Below, piece after piece: positions 37,897 to 51,020 of a stretch of 64,000 bases of DNA. The position numbers and the translations under genes were made by a program. The stretch is from assembly GCA_034638255.1 (NCBI GenBank), contig JAWPGT010000092.1, positions 18,378 to 82,377 on the forward strand, read 5' to 3'. Under the pieces are notes generated by a model, which worked only from the letters and a program-made list of their open reading frames with translations, searched no databases and was not told the origin of the DNA. The stretch is from Coprinus comatus (Eukaryota; Basidiomycota; Agaricomycetes; Agaricales; Agaricaceae). Numbering within the stretch: position 1 is the first letter of the stretch; every line of letters begins with the position of its first letter.

Positions 37897-40800
37897 ATGT
37901 TATTTGACGGCTTTTTTTGGTCTTTAGAAGTTTTTTTTATTTCTTTTTTTAACGATGTATCTCTCCCTTCCTTTCCCTCTCTCTCGTTTCTTTTTTTCTA
38001 AGTATTGTGAAGTTGTACGCTTTTTTTTGTGCTGATAACCTTTTTTACTCACCAACCATAAAATATAACAAATCAATTTTATAGATTCTCGTTTACGTGA
38101 TAGGTGAATCTTTGTTACTAAGTACATAGTTATGCAGACTACATAGGTAAGTGGTGGTGGTGATTATGAGCTTATTACCTATCACCACCGCTTGATGATT
38201 CGGAAGTACATAGGCTATAGTACACCACATCTATTAAGCTTCCAAAACATCCTCGCGCGCCCAAAAAGCCTCAATAATACCGACGACACCCTCCCTTGGC
38301 ATAACTTTGTTGCTTAACTCCTAAACTCCAAATTTAAGTAGCCTATGTATAGAATATTCGTATTCTTGATAAATGCTTGACATTGGCAGTGAAGCAGGAC
38401 AGGGACAGGTTGTCTATTTCTTGATACTGGCATATGCCAACCCTTGTATAAGCACGTTGTTGTAGTTATGACATCTACTACTACTACTTAACTTTAATAT
38501 AAATAATTTGTACATGTACATGTGCGTGTCGAATTCTTTTTTTTTTTCACTGATAACGTGAACATCTGTCCATGTCACCTTCATGATTCACCGACATCGA
38601 CATTGACATTGACATCGATCATCTCCAAATAAATCAATCACTCTCTCTAAACATGTCCCCACTTATCAAAAAAAAAAAATTTTGAAGAAGATTGTAATCA
38701 ATTCTATTTTATAATTATATTCGTGATCGATGATTGTTGGCATTGGTATTGATTGTAACTTGCAACCTTTGCAAATCTATTAGTGTCCAGGTCACTGTTA
38801 ATTTGTTTACATATGTACTATATAGTATAGTATAAATCGTACAATGAACATACGTATACATATGCCAGTGCATATGTAAAAAAGAAAATGATAAATTGAA
38901 TTGTGTCATGTCATACGCTCATAAGTCATGAGTCATGACAAAAAACTTCACAAAAACGTTCAAAACATTCCAAGTTTAATATCATTATATCATTTATTGG
39001 CAATAGCCTGATTCGACGAGAAGTGAAGTGGGTCAAGGAATATCATTGACCGCAGGCCCCGCAGCTTGGCACAAGTGGGATTGTCATGATATACATGATA
39101 CGGATACTACGGATATGAATATGGATACTACGGATATATTATACACTAACGCCAATTAATTTAGTTTGTAACTTCAACCCATGTTTTTTTTTTTAGCATT
39201 AGCATTCAACTTTAGTACGAACTATATAGTACGAATACCAGAGTGAACTCTGAGGTAGATAAATATAATATTTATTACTTATTACTTATGATTAGACTAT
39301 AGTAACTTCTTAACAACATCAATTGACAAAGACCTCGGACATATGTGATTCAATTGAATTGGTTATGATGGTAGAGTAGCGTCCGATGTCCGATGTCTGA
39401 TTTTTTTCAACTTAATCTACTTAAAGTAGTTATTAGTTACTAGTGATAGTTGATAGTAAGTGTACGTACTAACTTTTGTCATGACACCCACTGTGGATTT
39501 TGACCTAAGACCGTCCTTGTCAATGTACTACTACCAGACTACTACTAACTAGAACTGTACATTGCTATTATTAACTTTTTAAGTAGCAGCAGTAGTAACA
39601 ACTAAAGGATGGCAACTGTTTAGAAACTTAAATTAAGGGGGACACTAAAAGCCTAGTTACTCATTAGAACTGTTGTAACAGGTTAAAATAGTATACCACT
39701 AGATCATAGGCTACGTACCTTGAACAAGTTGAAAGAAGTAACAGTTTGAATTTGGTAATTATTAGTACCCCAAAATACTGACACCAACATCAACTCCAAT
39801 GCCTTTGATTCTTTTTGACTTAGGTCCGACTCAACTTGAGAGAACTGAAAAATCAAAAATCCATTTACAATTACTAGTATACCCAAACGGTAAACCTAGT
39901 TGGGCTTTTTTGAATCAAATTCTCCGTCTTGGATATTGAATCTTCCTCCCAAACTCTTCACCCCACATCAACATTCTCCATTCACTAATTCTACTACTAA
40001 TTACTAACAACTACTAGCTAAATACTAGTTCCAGTAACAACAGTGAGAAGACGTACTTTGAAACCAGAACCGTAATGGTAGGTCCGTAACTGTGCAATGG
40101 TGATTACAGTAATTTAGTAGAAGCACTTGTAATGACAGGTACGACTTTCCAGAAACTTGAAAAATCCAAAAGAAGAGTCGGAAAATCCAATAATCTGAAT
40201 CAATAAGAACTCAAACGTGTGACGTTTGAATTTGAACCCTTACCACTATTAAAAAAAAAAGAGAATGGTGATAGCACTGTTATGACTGGTGACCGGTGAT
40301 AATCCATTAAAACTTTGATCTTGAGAATCCAAGATTTGCGTTCGCGAAAATTGCGGGCTGGCGCGCCCACTGCCCAGTGTAGGGTTTTTGAAATGAAAAA
40401 GGAGAATCGGTTTGGAATCTGGATATTTTTGAGTACGTATTTGTATTTTTTTCTGCCTGTGATTCATTTCCGCCGAGACTGAGACTCCCCTACTGCTACC
40501 ATACTCATGAGTGCTTTTTTTTATATGTAGATTAAATGGACCTGTATCATTTAAAATATAGAAAGAGAGAAAACAAGAGTATCAAATTTGTCAAATGCAT
40601 TTCTCTCTTCCAAGTCCCTTACACAAAACTTCTTTTTTTTTTTTTCCCCCCAATGGGAGTCCGGGACTTGTACATACTAAAACTCAAATCCATTTAAAGA
40701 ATTACATCTCGCAATTTTGCATTCACAGAAATGAGAGTTCAACTCTGGTTCGTATCAAAATCGGATCACTTCTAATCTTATCCTCATCTTCCAACATTAT

Positions 40801-40939
40801 ATATATATATATCACCAGCACTACCAACACTGTCAAATTTCTAATTTCTAAATCAGAGTCCCCCTCTAACAAATCTAAAATCTGTAATCTAACATAATCT
40901 GTATATCAGTTCGAACTTCGAACCCAAAACACCAAAAAT
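37897..40939. other. AT-rich gene-poor region, 3 kb
   Basis: No gene-like ORF. 39150-40150 is rich in short TACTA/ACTAGT/TAGTAAC words without a fixed period. Small hairpins occur, e.g. GGTGGTGAT near 38155 facing ATCACCACC near 38180. Long A/T runs are scattered. Low-complexity decay of old repeats is possible, but no ends were found. Confidence 0.45.
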
Positions 40940-40984
40940 ATGACTGGAGTCTGGGGTAACAGAACGTTCTCCGAACCCCAGAAT

Positions 40985-41093
40985 CATCCTTTTCTCAATA
41001 CCGTTCTCATAGTTTTTTTAACATTCATAAATCCAAGAAATGGCGCCATGAATACTTGTTTTTTTGCTGTTGCCTCTCGTAAATTTCCTAAAG
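40985..41093 (+). pseudogene. Short-chain dehydrogenase C-terminal fragment
   Basis: The plus strand encodes FLTFINPRNGAMNTCFFAVAS followed by RKFPKV. This matches the C-terminal block of the intact family member at 44393-44781 (LLFTTPRQGAMNT.FAAASPEVK). No other exon of that gene is found around it. It lies close to, and opposite in strand to, the decayed copy at 41331-42943, so it is a third, severely truncated copy. Confidence 0.6.
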
Positions 41094-41330
41094 TTAGGGT
41101 GTTCATGAGGATTTTGTACTTATAAAGGGGGTTTCGTTGAGACCTGTTAGGTAGGATCATTATGTCAGAATTCATGCCATTCTGTTCAATGTTGAGCAGT
41201 GGCGATAGAAATAGAAATAAAAGGTTGTCAGAAGAGTTGTTTAAGACTTCCTGTAGATATTGTGAGAAAGAGAGAGATTGGGGGTTCATAAATTTCATGT
41301 AAGTATAGTATATATCTACATGAAGAAAAT

Positions 41331-42782
41331 TCATCCATCAATCACAACAATTTCGAAACCTCCAATCATCTCCCCTACAATAAAACACGATGTCTCATAA
41401 TATTCTTTAGCCTCCCTTTTCTTCCAAGCTTCCAATGGCATCTTTACAATTTTGTCAACAGAAAAAAACATTGCACCTTTGAATTTATCCTCCTTAGCTT
41501 TCACTTCCAACGCAGCTGCAGCATAAGTCACCCTCACACCTCCCTCAATACTACCATCCCCAAAGATTGAAAAGAATAGCACCAGTACCAATGCTACAAA
41601 CATTCGGAGTAGCCATGGCATACTATTCACCCTATCGGCCAATAATACATCGTTTCCAGATTCGACTAACATACAGATAATATTGCTTTTGGATTTGGAT
41701 TTGGATTTGGATCTAGACTTAGACCTGGATGTTGTGATACGATGTTGAAGGTGATGGATGTGAAAGGAATTGATAACAAACTGGATTACATGATCTAGAA
41801 TTTAGGAGGAGGAGAGGTAATATATCCCCGTAAGTGGTTTACAGAAAACTTTTTCCTTGTGTAATATTTGTACGAACCGTTGAACCCAGTGTCAACATTA
41901 CTAGGAGTAAGGGAATCGATGAAATTGGACATCTTGCTGCGTACTATGTTAGCCACCTATACATTTTATATATTGTTCAGTACTTGGACTTATGAAATAT
42001 TGGAGTTGTTCTCTTACATTGAGGATCCGAACATCAGAGTTTTTCTGCTTGGATGTTTGAGTTAAAAGAGGAAGTAAACATTCTGTGAAAACAAAGTGTG
42101 ATAGGTGGCTAAAATTATATATATATATTAGCTTTTTGTCTACTAAAAGGAGTAGAGTGTACGAACATGAGTGTAGGAGTGGCTTTTCGGATTCCACCCC
42201 TCATGAGGCCAAATATTCCACGAATTTCTCTAAAGCACTTCATCAATTTTTCGATACGAGATCTCAATGAAAGAGAATCATATGCTCACTGAACCGTATT
42301 ATTAAGTACTAGATATATAAAAAAAAGAATAAGAAATTCCAATTTCAGTTTTCTTGATAACACTTTTACGTACTCAGAATATCCAAGCGATCCTCCTTTT
42401 CCAAGAACTCTTGAGCAGCATTTATAGCTGATCTTGGATCATCGAGATAAAATTCCAACCAATGTACAGAACCATCACCGATTCCTGCTTCCTCCAATTT
42501 TCGGATAGTGTTTTTGGCGATTTGTTCGTTTTCTGAGGTTATATAGACCTACAAGATTATAGTATCAATGCAATCGTGAGGTGAATATGCGATATATGAC
42601 AATGGATTACGAATGGATTAGCACCTTGGCACCTTTTCGAGTTAATAATTGTGTTGTTGTAAATGCGATCTCGGAGCTAGACCATAGAGTAGATCGTGTT
42701 AGTAGATTTCCACCATTCTAGCCGTGTACAACCCAGGAGCTGAAAGAAGAAAAGGTGGCTCGGGAAACAAGAACCGAAAGCT

Positions 42783-42832
<50 letters not shown>

Positions 42833-42943
42833 CACGAACTCGCCACCCGTTATTATAACCACTTTCCCATGGAGATCAACTAGATCCATCTCCAAGAAAT
42901 TATCACGCCACTTCCCAGGTACCATATTAGAGACTCCAGCCAA
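41331..42943 (-). pseudogene. Decayed short-chain dehydrogenase/reductase copy
   Basis: Minus-strand exons match the plus-strand SDR copy in order and often in exact length: 42943-42840 (104 nt), 42676-42625 (52), 42548-42374 (175), 42108-42018 (91), and a C-terminal piece 41672-41331. The cofactor motif is damaged: after TGG the copy reads D-S-E-I-A where a working Rossmann loop has N-S-G-I-G. The short NNAA exon is altered, the segment that should carry YxxxK is not recognisable, and the C-terminal GAMNT block is scrambled. The first intron has expanded with a (GA) microsatellite (42787-42829). It was probably a paralogue that lost function. Confidence 0.8.
42787..42829. repeat. (GA)n microsatellite in intron of SDR pseudogene
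   Basis: About 43 nt of uninterrupted AG dinucleotides, on the coding strand a (CT) tract starting within 15 nt of the donor. Confidence 0.95.
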
Positions 42944-43418
42944 AATCGAGATGGGGGTGGGGAGAGAGAAGAGGTAGAAATGAAAATAGAGTGGTTGTTA
43001 CAACTAAGCTTTCCTCGTGGTCTAACACTAACGTCAACTCCAGCACTTCGTGGTGGGAGTTTAGAATCCGCAAGTTGGAATTGGGAGTATATTAATATGT
43101 AATCTATCAGAGAGGGGGGGCCAGTTCTGTGTCAACTAGTATGAGCTAGTTTCAAGACTGAAAAAATCCGTTGAGGAAACCATTACGCACATTATCGTTC
43201 TATACTCATATACAGAAGATGTCACTTCCTATTTCCCCCCACCTCTTCCCTTATGACGCATGACGTGATGTAATTCTAATTATAGTAGTCATACAACGAC
43301 AATGACAGTGTCATTCGAAGGGAACCCCCAGGTGTAAAATCTCTCACACACCCTTCATTGACACCCTTCCACCTGCATCGATCGTCCTTTATCTCCTGCT
43401 CTTCCAACGTTGTCAATC
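42944..43418. other. Divergent promoter between two SDR copies
   Basis: About 475 nt between the start of the decayed copy (-) and the start of the plus copy. A run of seven G lies near 43115. No clear TATA box or repeated operator seen. Confidence 0.5.
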
Positions 43419-44781
43419 ATGTTACAAAACGTAGAAGCCTTCTTTAGTGGAAGACGTACTGATATTTCAGAGAAGGATTTAAATGATTTGCATGGAAAGG
43501 TCGTCATAATCACAGGTGGAAAGTACGTTCTTCATTCTTTTGAAAATCATAAGCACATACTAATAGATTGAGGAAAGTTCGGGAATTGGATTTACGACGA
43601 TACAATTCTTAGCAAGGAAAGGTGCCAAGGTGACTTTATTCAATGAAAGTCAATAAATCATTCATGAACACAAAACAAAAGGTATACATGTCCTCGAGAA
43701 ATGAGCAGAAATCCAAAACAGCAATTGAACTGTTAGAAAAGGAAGGACTTGAAGATGGTTCAGTTCATTGGTTAAAACTTGACCTTCAGGATCCACGATT
43801 AGCAAAGGCTGCTGCACAGGAATTTATGGAGAAAGAGGATCGATTGGATATTTTGAGTAAGTGTAGGGTTGGTTTGATTAAAAGCTAGAATAACAGTTTC
43901 CCAGTTAACAATGCAGCGAAGTGAGCATATAATCAAGGTAGTTGTTCTGATTATTGAAGTTCTATAGAGGATATGGACCGTTCAATTTGAACAAAGATGG
44001 ATTACGAGAGGGCATGGTAACCAAGTTCGTAACAGTTCATTGCGTTGTGTATATGCGTCTCGAATCTAAAGAGTATAACCAATAGCTATCTGTCGCACTT
44101 TGTTCTGACGGAGAATCTGCTTCCTCTGATGACAAGGACGTCCAAGGAAGAAGGATCCGATGTTCGTATAATCAATGTAAGAGAGACCGAGTGGCATCGC
44201 CCGAGATGGTGTTCTAACCTATGTTAAATAGTTGACGTCCGCGGCACATTCCAGAGTAGCTCCTAGTTCATTCCAAGGCAAAGAGAATTTTAATGTCGAT
44301 TATGGGTACACAACTTCCGCTATGCTTAACACCTATGGTTAGTACTTCTCAGAGACAGGAAGGCAACAGTACCCATCCACACCTCTGTACAGGTCTCTCG
44401 AAATTGGCAAACATCCTTCATATTAATCATCTTCAGGAACGGTTGAACGAAGCCCAAGCCGATATAATTTGCATCGCAGTCGATCCTGGCGCCATTTCTA
44501 CAGAGAACGTAGCTGGCTGGGTTGAGCGAATGAATTGGTTCCTGGGCACAGTAGTAGGGCTTGTAGTATGGCTGCTTTTCACAACACCAAGGCAAGGAGC
44601 GATGAACACTGTCTTTGCAGCTGCATCGCCGGAGGTAAAGGCAAAAGGGGAAATATTCAAGGGAGTACACCTTCGGCCTGTTGGACAAATCGTAAAAGCG
44701 TCGGCTCAAGGGAGAGATTCCAAGCTGGGGCAGGAGTTGTACGAGACGACGGTAGATATTCTGAAGGAAATGTATATATAA
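43419..44781 (+). CDS. Short-chain dehydrogenase/reductase with a one-base frameshift
   Basis: Exons 43419-43522, 43578-43629, 43682-43856, 43905-43920 (16 nt), 43968-44024, 44086-44176, 44232-44338, 44393-44781. Rossmann motif TGGNSGIGF, then a NAA motif (INNAA) and HFVLTENLLPLM. The catalytic Tyr-x-x-x-Lys is YGLSK at the 44338/44393 junction, followed by VDPGAISTENVAGW, GAMNT and a C-terminal YETTVDIL. It is closest in type to fungal retinol-dehydrogenase/WW-domain-oxidoreductase-like SDRs. In exon 44232-44338 the run GGCAAAAGAG has one A too many: the upstream frame (TSAAHSRVAPSSFQGK) meets TAA a few codons later, while the downstream frame (DYGYTTSAMLNTY) is conserved. Either a recent frameshift or a sequencing error. 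Confidence 0.82.
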
Positions 44782-44902
44782 ACCCTAACCATATGTGACA
44801 TCGTGAAAAGTCGGGGGTAAATTCCCACGGCCGAGCAGTAAGGAGCAACCCGAAGTTGACCAGCTCAGTTAGTGTTTTTCCCATTTTCCATTCCAAAAAG
44901 CC

Positions 44903-45906
44903 ATGGCCTCAGTCTCAAGGATTGCAACAAGTTCTCTCAGAGCGGCCAGTCAGTATTCTCTGTCTTTAAACCCCCTGCAATCCTCACACTTCTTTCCAGT
45001 CCGCCCTCGTACCGTTGCACCTGCCTTCCATGCGTACGTTTCTGTCTGAATTTCAGTTGTATTTCAGAGTTAACAGAATACATATAGTCGTGGCCTCGCA
45101 ACCCCCCCTCCCTCAGAACGTGCCGATGAAATCGTAAACAAACTCCCCTCCAAACCCGGTCTCATCACAAAGACTGGTACCGCTCTCCTTGGAACTGGTC
45201 TCATTGCCGCCGCCATCTCCAACGAACTCTACGTCGTCAACGAGGAAACCATCCTCCTCATCGGTTCCATCATTGTTTTCACCTACATTGGCAAGGTACG
45301 CGTCCCAGCACCCGTATAATCTCAACTCCGGGCCTCGTGAAAAGGAGCAGCATTTCTTACGTAGAATTATAGGTTGCACGCGAGCCATACAGCCAGTGGG
45401 CACAGGGACACATTAACCGCATCAAGGGTATTCTCGACAGCGCCCGTGCTGACCATACACAAGCCGTCAAGGAACGCATTGATTCCGTTGGTCAGATGAA
45501 GGATGTTGTTTCTGTCACCAAGGCTCTCTTCGACCTCTCCAAGGTACGTCACCTGTGTTATTTTCAAGCATCCCTTCGGGTTACTTAAAAGTATTCTTTA
45601 TAGGACACAGCTAAACTTGAGGCTGAGACTTTCGTTCAGAAGCAAAAGGTCGCTGTTGCATCCGAGCTCAAGTCAGTCCTCGACAGCTGGGTTCGCTACG
45701 AACAACAGGTCAAGGAGAACGAGCAGGCTGAACTCACAAAGAAAGTCATTGACAAGGTTTTGGCTTCCATTAAGGAGCCCAAGACCCAACAAGATATCCT
45801 TGCTAGCGCTGTTGCTGAGGTTGAGCGTACGTGTTTGTTACTTTATACCACACCGGGATAATCTAACTTGTTTATAATAGAACTCGTCAAGTCCAAGGCC
45901 ATCTAA
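44903..45906 (+). CDS. ATP4: ATP synthase subunit 4 (b), mitochondrial, 252 aa
   Basis: Peripheral-stalk subunit of the F1Fo ATP synthase in the inner mitochondrial membrane. Exons 44903-45033, 45088-45295, 45373-45543, 45604-45826, 45881-45906; 759 nt in frame. A Ser/Arg/Leu-rich presequence ends around RGLATPPP. GTALLGTGLIAAAISNELYV and ILLIGSIIVFTYIGKV form the membrane part. The rest is a long charged helix (residues 115-252), typical of the stator stalk. Length matches fungal Atp4. It starts only about 120 nt after the SDR stop on the same strand. Confidence 0.95.
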
Positions 45907-46658
45907 ACGTAGAACCCCTTGTACCGATCTGTCAGTAAATAGACTATTATATCCGAAGCTTTTTGGATGGATTAATTTGCATCGTTTTGAATCTCGCTTT
46001 CTATTTCGTACGCAAATCCTTGAATTTACTGCATTGTTCCTATTTTGCAACTTGTGTACTCCAGGTGAATTGAAGTACCTATATACCATATCCTCCTCTT
46101 GAAGCTTCAAAAAGGACGTACAAAAAACATACCACGTATCTTTACGTTCGATCATGTCATGAATTCATTGTGTGCACTTCCGTCAATTCTGCACAACATT
46201 ATTAATAGATTTCTTGATGTGGTTATTTAAAGTATCCTCACTTTATATAAAAAAACATACTCCAATAATTCGAGTATCGTAGCAACGCAAGATTGCACGA
46301 AGAAAACGAAAAATAGATCAAGTTGTTCACCCTACCCTGATACTTTGCAAATGAGATTTCACTCCAAAAGTCAAACGTATATGCTGATATTACCGAATGA
46401 TACCTTCGGGATCATCAAGGTTTATGTCAACTTTTTTGCGAATGATTTCTGGTCCCTCTTTTTTTTTTTACTCATCATATTGCTAGCATTATCTATCACG
46501 CATACTTTGTGCATACACAACCAAGAGAACGCGATTTTTTTTTTTCGATGGATATATTTAATCATATACATTCCGTTAAATACATAACTGATTTCATCCT
46601 CTTCTTCATCTTCATCATATTCCCCGGGTCAAAACCCAATCGAATAACGTAAAATAAC
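45907..46658. other. Convergent intergenic region
   Basis: About 750 nt between the ATP4 (+) and lipase (-) 3' ends. T-rich, no gene or structured element seen. Confidence 0.5.
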
Positions 46659-48041
46659 TTAACAACCCATTTGAATTCCATCAAAAGGACCTAGTAGAAA
46701 GAAGAAGAAAAAAAGACGATTATATCAACAAACATTTCCCCAAACATGTTTTTTTAGAGAGAGAGAGAGGGAGAGAGAACATACCTCCATGGTCATCAGC
46801 ATCACCAGCCAAAATATTAGGAACATAACCAATAGTACATTGAGAATCCGTATTATCTTGACCAGGACAAGAAACCCAAGAATTATCATTTCGAATATGA
46901 ATTTCTCCTTTAACATGAGCAAAGTCCATGAAACGACCAGGAACAATAGCCACAATATCATCTCTATTTTTTTTTAAAATAAAATAAACATAAGAAGAAA
47001 AAATGATGAGAATGAGTGATTAGAAAGAAGAAGAAAAAGAAAAACTGACTGATTAACAATACGAGCAGTATTGACAAAGTTGTTATTGATATAATCGACA
47101 AATGCTTGATTACCAACACGAGGAGAACCATATGAAATAAGACGAATGCTAGTTGTTGAGGGAAGGTTGACTTTGAGATGGATAGCGGAGATATGGGCAA
47201 TAGCACCACCTAATTAATAGTACAGAGTTATAATTATAAATTAGTTCAGAAGTTTTAATTTTGAGCATAGCACAATCACAACTAACCAAGGGAGTGACCG
47301 GTAACGACGATCTTAGTAGCGCTGTATCTGGTCATGGCAGTCTTTACAGCAGTGAGGACAGGAGCAGCGGATCTAATGGGAAAGAAAGAACGATTGATCA
47401 ATGAAACATAGATATAAATATGAGAAGATACACATACGCAGCCTGAGCGTCTCCGAAACCGTTGTGACTCTCAACACCAGAAGGCACACCGGGGAAAAGC
47501 GCAGAACGAAGAGGTGTTAGGAAGAAGTTGGCGTCAGTGATGACAGGCAAACTGTGTAACCGAAATGGTTCAGTACTTCCATCTAAATTGACGAAGAAAA
47601 AAGAAAACACATACATCTTGCTAGCATCAGTACTCTGGAAACTGACGATAACAGTTTGAAGAGCGGGATCATAACCAACAAACCAGTACTGTACTGAGGC
47701 ACCATTTCCACCAGCAGATACTGGAAGGAAACCAGGCCTATTTGAACACTTGGCTAAGCAACTCCAGTATTAGTACATGACAATCAACAGTTCAAATAAA
47801 CAACAAAAGACATACGGCAATTCCATGCCATAATAGCTGTTGGACCACATCCTGGAACAGCTGCATACCAAGTATAAGGCTTGAATGCAGCTATTTGTGA
47901 AGATGACAGTACGGTGAAAGCCCTCTTCTCCAGTTCGTTCAAGTTAGCGGAAACTCCTCCCTCGGAAACGGGAATGGCATTGATGGTCACCGCAGAGATG
48001 AGAAAAGAGACGAAGAGTGTGGCGAACCGTGCAGCGAACAT
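46659..48041 (-). CDS. Secreted class-3 lipase A, 311 aa
   Basis: Exons (minus): 48041-47816, 47753-47615, 47551-47438, 47372-47287, 47209-47050, 46963-46785, 46690-46659; 936 nt in frame. A signal peptide (LFVSFLISAVTINA) is followed by a short propeptide ending Lys-Arg before AFTVLSSSQIAAFKPY, a likely Kex2 cleavage. The nucleophile elbow is VTGHSLG with Ser near residue 187. The catalytic Asp is probably in IVPGRFMDFAHV or a nearby loop, and the catalytic His in GDADDHGGPF. The enzyme should hydrolyse ester bonds of lipids outside the cell. The intron before the last exon contains a GA-rich tract. It forms a tandem pair with the next lipase, with identical exon lengths from exon 2 onward. 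The start was chosen at MFAARF, matching the paralogue. Confidence 0.93.
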
Positions 48042-49619
48042 CTTCACCAACTAGGAAGGAACAAGGGGGGTGGTCTTGTCGATCTATCGAATCATAATTT
48101 CCACTGAACTACTTATACTAAGACACTCGGACTTCTCTTGAGCTTGATGACATCAAAACAGCAGTATGTTGTACCGAAAAACTTCATTATTCGTAAGGGG
48201 GATATGGATTCAAGATGGTAACGGTTGAGCTAGCCAAGTATTTCTTAACAGGTGGAAAGCTAGAGAAAGATTCTTTGCCATACGTTGGTTTCTTGTAACC
48301 CATGCGTGTTATGACCAACGTGATCTATCACTTTGACGAGAATGGCTGTTGAGAAAACCAAGGCACACGTATGCTTCTTACCGAATATCAACATTTGTGC
48401 GCGGATCATAGCGTTTATTCTGTCACGGTTTTTTCCTACATAGAACTCCAACGTGGGTGCAAAATCAGGATATTGTGTTTGGTAGAGAGCCGAATTGTAA
48501 TAACAAAAATTTGCCCATGTGTGTCCGGTCCTCCTGTTCATTGAATACATATCAAAGTCAAATGATATACTCACCTTTGTACTGTGTCATTGGCGACTTC
48601 ATAGACCAGTCTTGGGACAAAAGAAAAATTTTAACGTTAACTCGGGACTCCATTCGTGTCAATGCTTCGCAAGAGTTGTTGTTGTAAGTTATATCAAAGT
48701 TTCATGGAGAATGGAAGAGAACCGCATTATATACGTATATGTTTCCCAGGCTGGCCATGAAGCTTTCTAATAAAACTTCAAAGGTGAGGTGAAGCCTTCG
48801 GCGTTGAAATCCTTACCATCCCAAAAAAACAAAGGGTCGAGGAAAATGGAGGAAATCGGATAAATAATGGGCCAAGGTTAGTGTCACACGTTGGATATGT
48901 AGTACGGGATAAGTACATCATCGATCATCCCCTTTCCACAAAACTCTTGCCCAGCTCCTTACTTCAACCAATCTTGTCGCGATCTTACATGCTCCAAATC
49001 AACTTCGTGGAAATTAAGCGATTGGTGGCTTCATCAAAGCATGGTAAAAATACAAATACAAGAACCACCCCCGGGCACGGGGTTGAAGAAAGTCCGACTT
49101 AAACTACTGATTTTTAATGGATGGTTCTTGGTCTGACACTTCACGACGCTTGGTATTGCACTAGGAGTTCTGAATTGTTTGCGGAGATTGAGGTTTTGAC
49201 CGCAGTAAAAGCATGTTTCTATTCTTTGGTTCCTGTTTACCCACACTTAACTTCCATCTATCTACATATCAATGACTCTAAGTGCCTGGCTGCTTCTGCT
49301 CATCAACATCAACATATTTCGCACAAGGAATCTCATCGCAAATCGTTCTTAGAAAACTTGTATCAGATCAGTGCTCAAGTGCTCAAGCATCTGTGTTGAT
49401 GGTGGTGGAACCCTTAACTTGTATTCGCACAAAATTCACACTCATCACATCTTCCTACTGTTGGAATTACAAAATCTGCACCTACCTTATCGTGGGTTCA
49501 AATTTGAACCTTTCATATCATGATTCGTGATACATTTTCAATTTCTCACAATATCCGTTCAAATAATCTTACATTTATTTTGTATAGATACAGAGCGCTC
49601 ATATATGATCATAGCCCGA
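48042..49619. other. Intergenic 1.6 kb between tandem lipases
   Basis: Promoter of lipase A (a TATAAGTA-like word near 48110 on the minus strand) and 3' region of lipase B. No other gene seen. Confidence 0.5.
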
Positions 49620-50924
49620 TCAGCATCCCATGTTGACACCATCATAAGGACCTAAAATACATCAGCAAAACAGATCAATCAAAAGCGCACTTTTATTGGA
49701 CACTTACCGCTATGATCGCCGGTATCACCAGCAAAAATGTTGGGAACATATCCAATTGTGCACTGAGAATCAGTGTTGTCCTGTCCAGGGCAAGAGGCCC
49801 AAGAGTTATCATTACGGATGTGAATCTCTCCTTGAACATGAGCAAAGTCGAGGAAGCGGCCGGGAACAATGGGGACAATATCATCTCTGTATATCATCAT
49901 AATTATTGTTAGCTGACTTCAATAGGGTCATATAAATCGAAGTACTGACTGGTTGGTAATGCGAGCAGTGCCAGCAAAGTTAGAGTTGATATAATCGACG
50001 AAGGCTTGGTTTCCGACACGAGGTGAACCGTAAGTAATGAGACGGAAGGTGTTTCCTGCGGGTAGGTTGGCCTTGAGGTGGATGATGGAGATATGGGCGA
50101 TAGCACCACCTAATTATTTGGTAAGTTATAGCTTTTGGTATACCAATTTTTTTTTTTTATAAACTAACCAAGGGAGTGACCGGTGACAGTGATCCTCTTA
50201 GTACCAAACCTGGAGAGGGCAGTCTTGACAGCAGCAAGAACAGGAGCAGCGGAACTAATCAATGATTTACATCATTAAAAAGGTTTCCTTTGAACAGGTT
50301 GATAAGAAAAAAACATACGCAGCTTGAGCATCGCCGAAACCGTTATGGGTCTCGAGAGAAGAGGAGATTCCAGGGAAAAGAGAGGTACGAAGAGGAGTTA
50401 AGAAGAAGTTGGCATCAGTAATGATAGGCAAGCTGATTCAAGATATGTTCAGTACTTTCCATTTAATAAAGCGGAAGAAAGGACGTACATCTTGCTCGCG
50501 TCAGTTCCTTGGAAACTGACGATGATAGTCGAAAGTGCCGAGTCGTATCCAACATACCAGAACTGCACTGAATCACCGTTTCCACCAGCAGCGACGGGGG
50601 TGAAGCTTGGGTTGTTCTTGCACTTGGCTGGGAGGATTCAATATTTATGGTGCCAGGATATCGTGATAGAAGAAACTCACTGCAACTCCAGGCCAAAAGA
50701 GCGCTAACACCGCATCCTGGAACAGCTGCGTAGTAGCTGTATGGTTTGTATGTTGCTACTGTAGCAGCTGACAACACAGTGAACGCCCTCTTCTCGAGTT
50801 CGTTCATGTTGGGAGTAACATCTTTTTCGACGATCGAGACAGGTGCCAATACTGGTGCCGCATTAATCGACACTACAGCGAGGACGAGGGAGATGAAGAG
50901 TGTAGCGAACCGTGTAGCGAACAT
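49620..50924 (-). CDS. Secreted class-3 lipase B, 317 aa
   Basis: Exons (minus): 50924-50681, 50627-50489, 50432-50319, 50254-50169, 50109-49950, 49886-49708, 49651-49620; 954 nt in frame. The architecture is that of lipase A: signal peptide (LFISLVLAVVSINAAP), propeptide ending NELEKR, GHSLG with Ser near residue 193, GSPRVGNQAFVDYI, IVPGRFLDFAHVQGE and GDTGDHSGPYDG with the probable catalytic His. Exons 2-7 are 139, 114, 86, 160, 179 and 32 nt, exactly those of lipase A, so the pair arose by tandem duplication. The two differ mainly in the propeptide. A TATATAAC box lies about 100 nt upstream of the start (near 51021). Confidence 0.93.
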
Positions 50925-51020
50925 GTTTTTTTTTTGGTTGTACCAGTGATTAAGACTCAGAGGAACAAAGAGGTTCTGTCTCTCTTAAGACCTATGAAAC
51001 ATTCCTCAACCTATGTTGTA

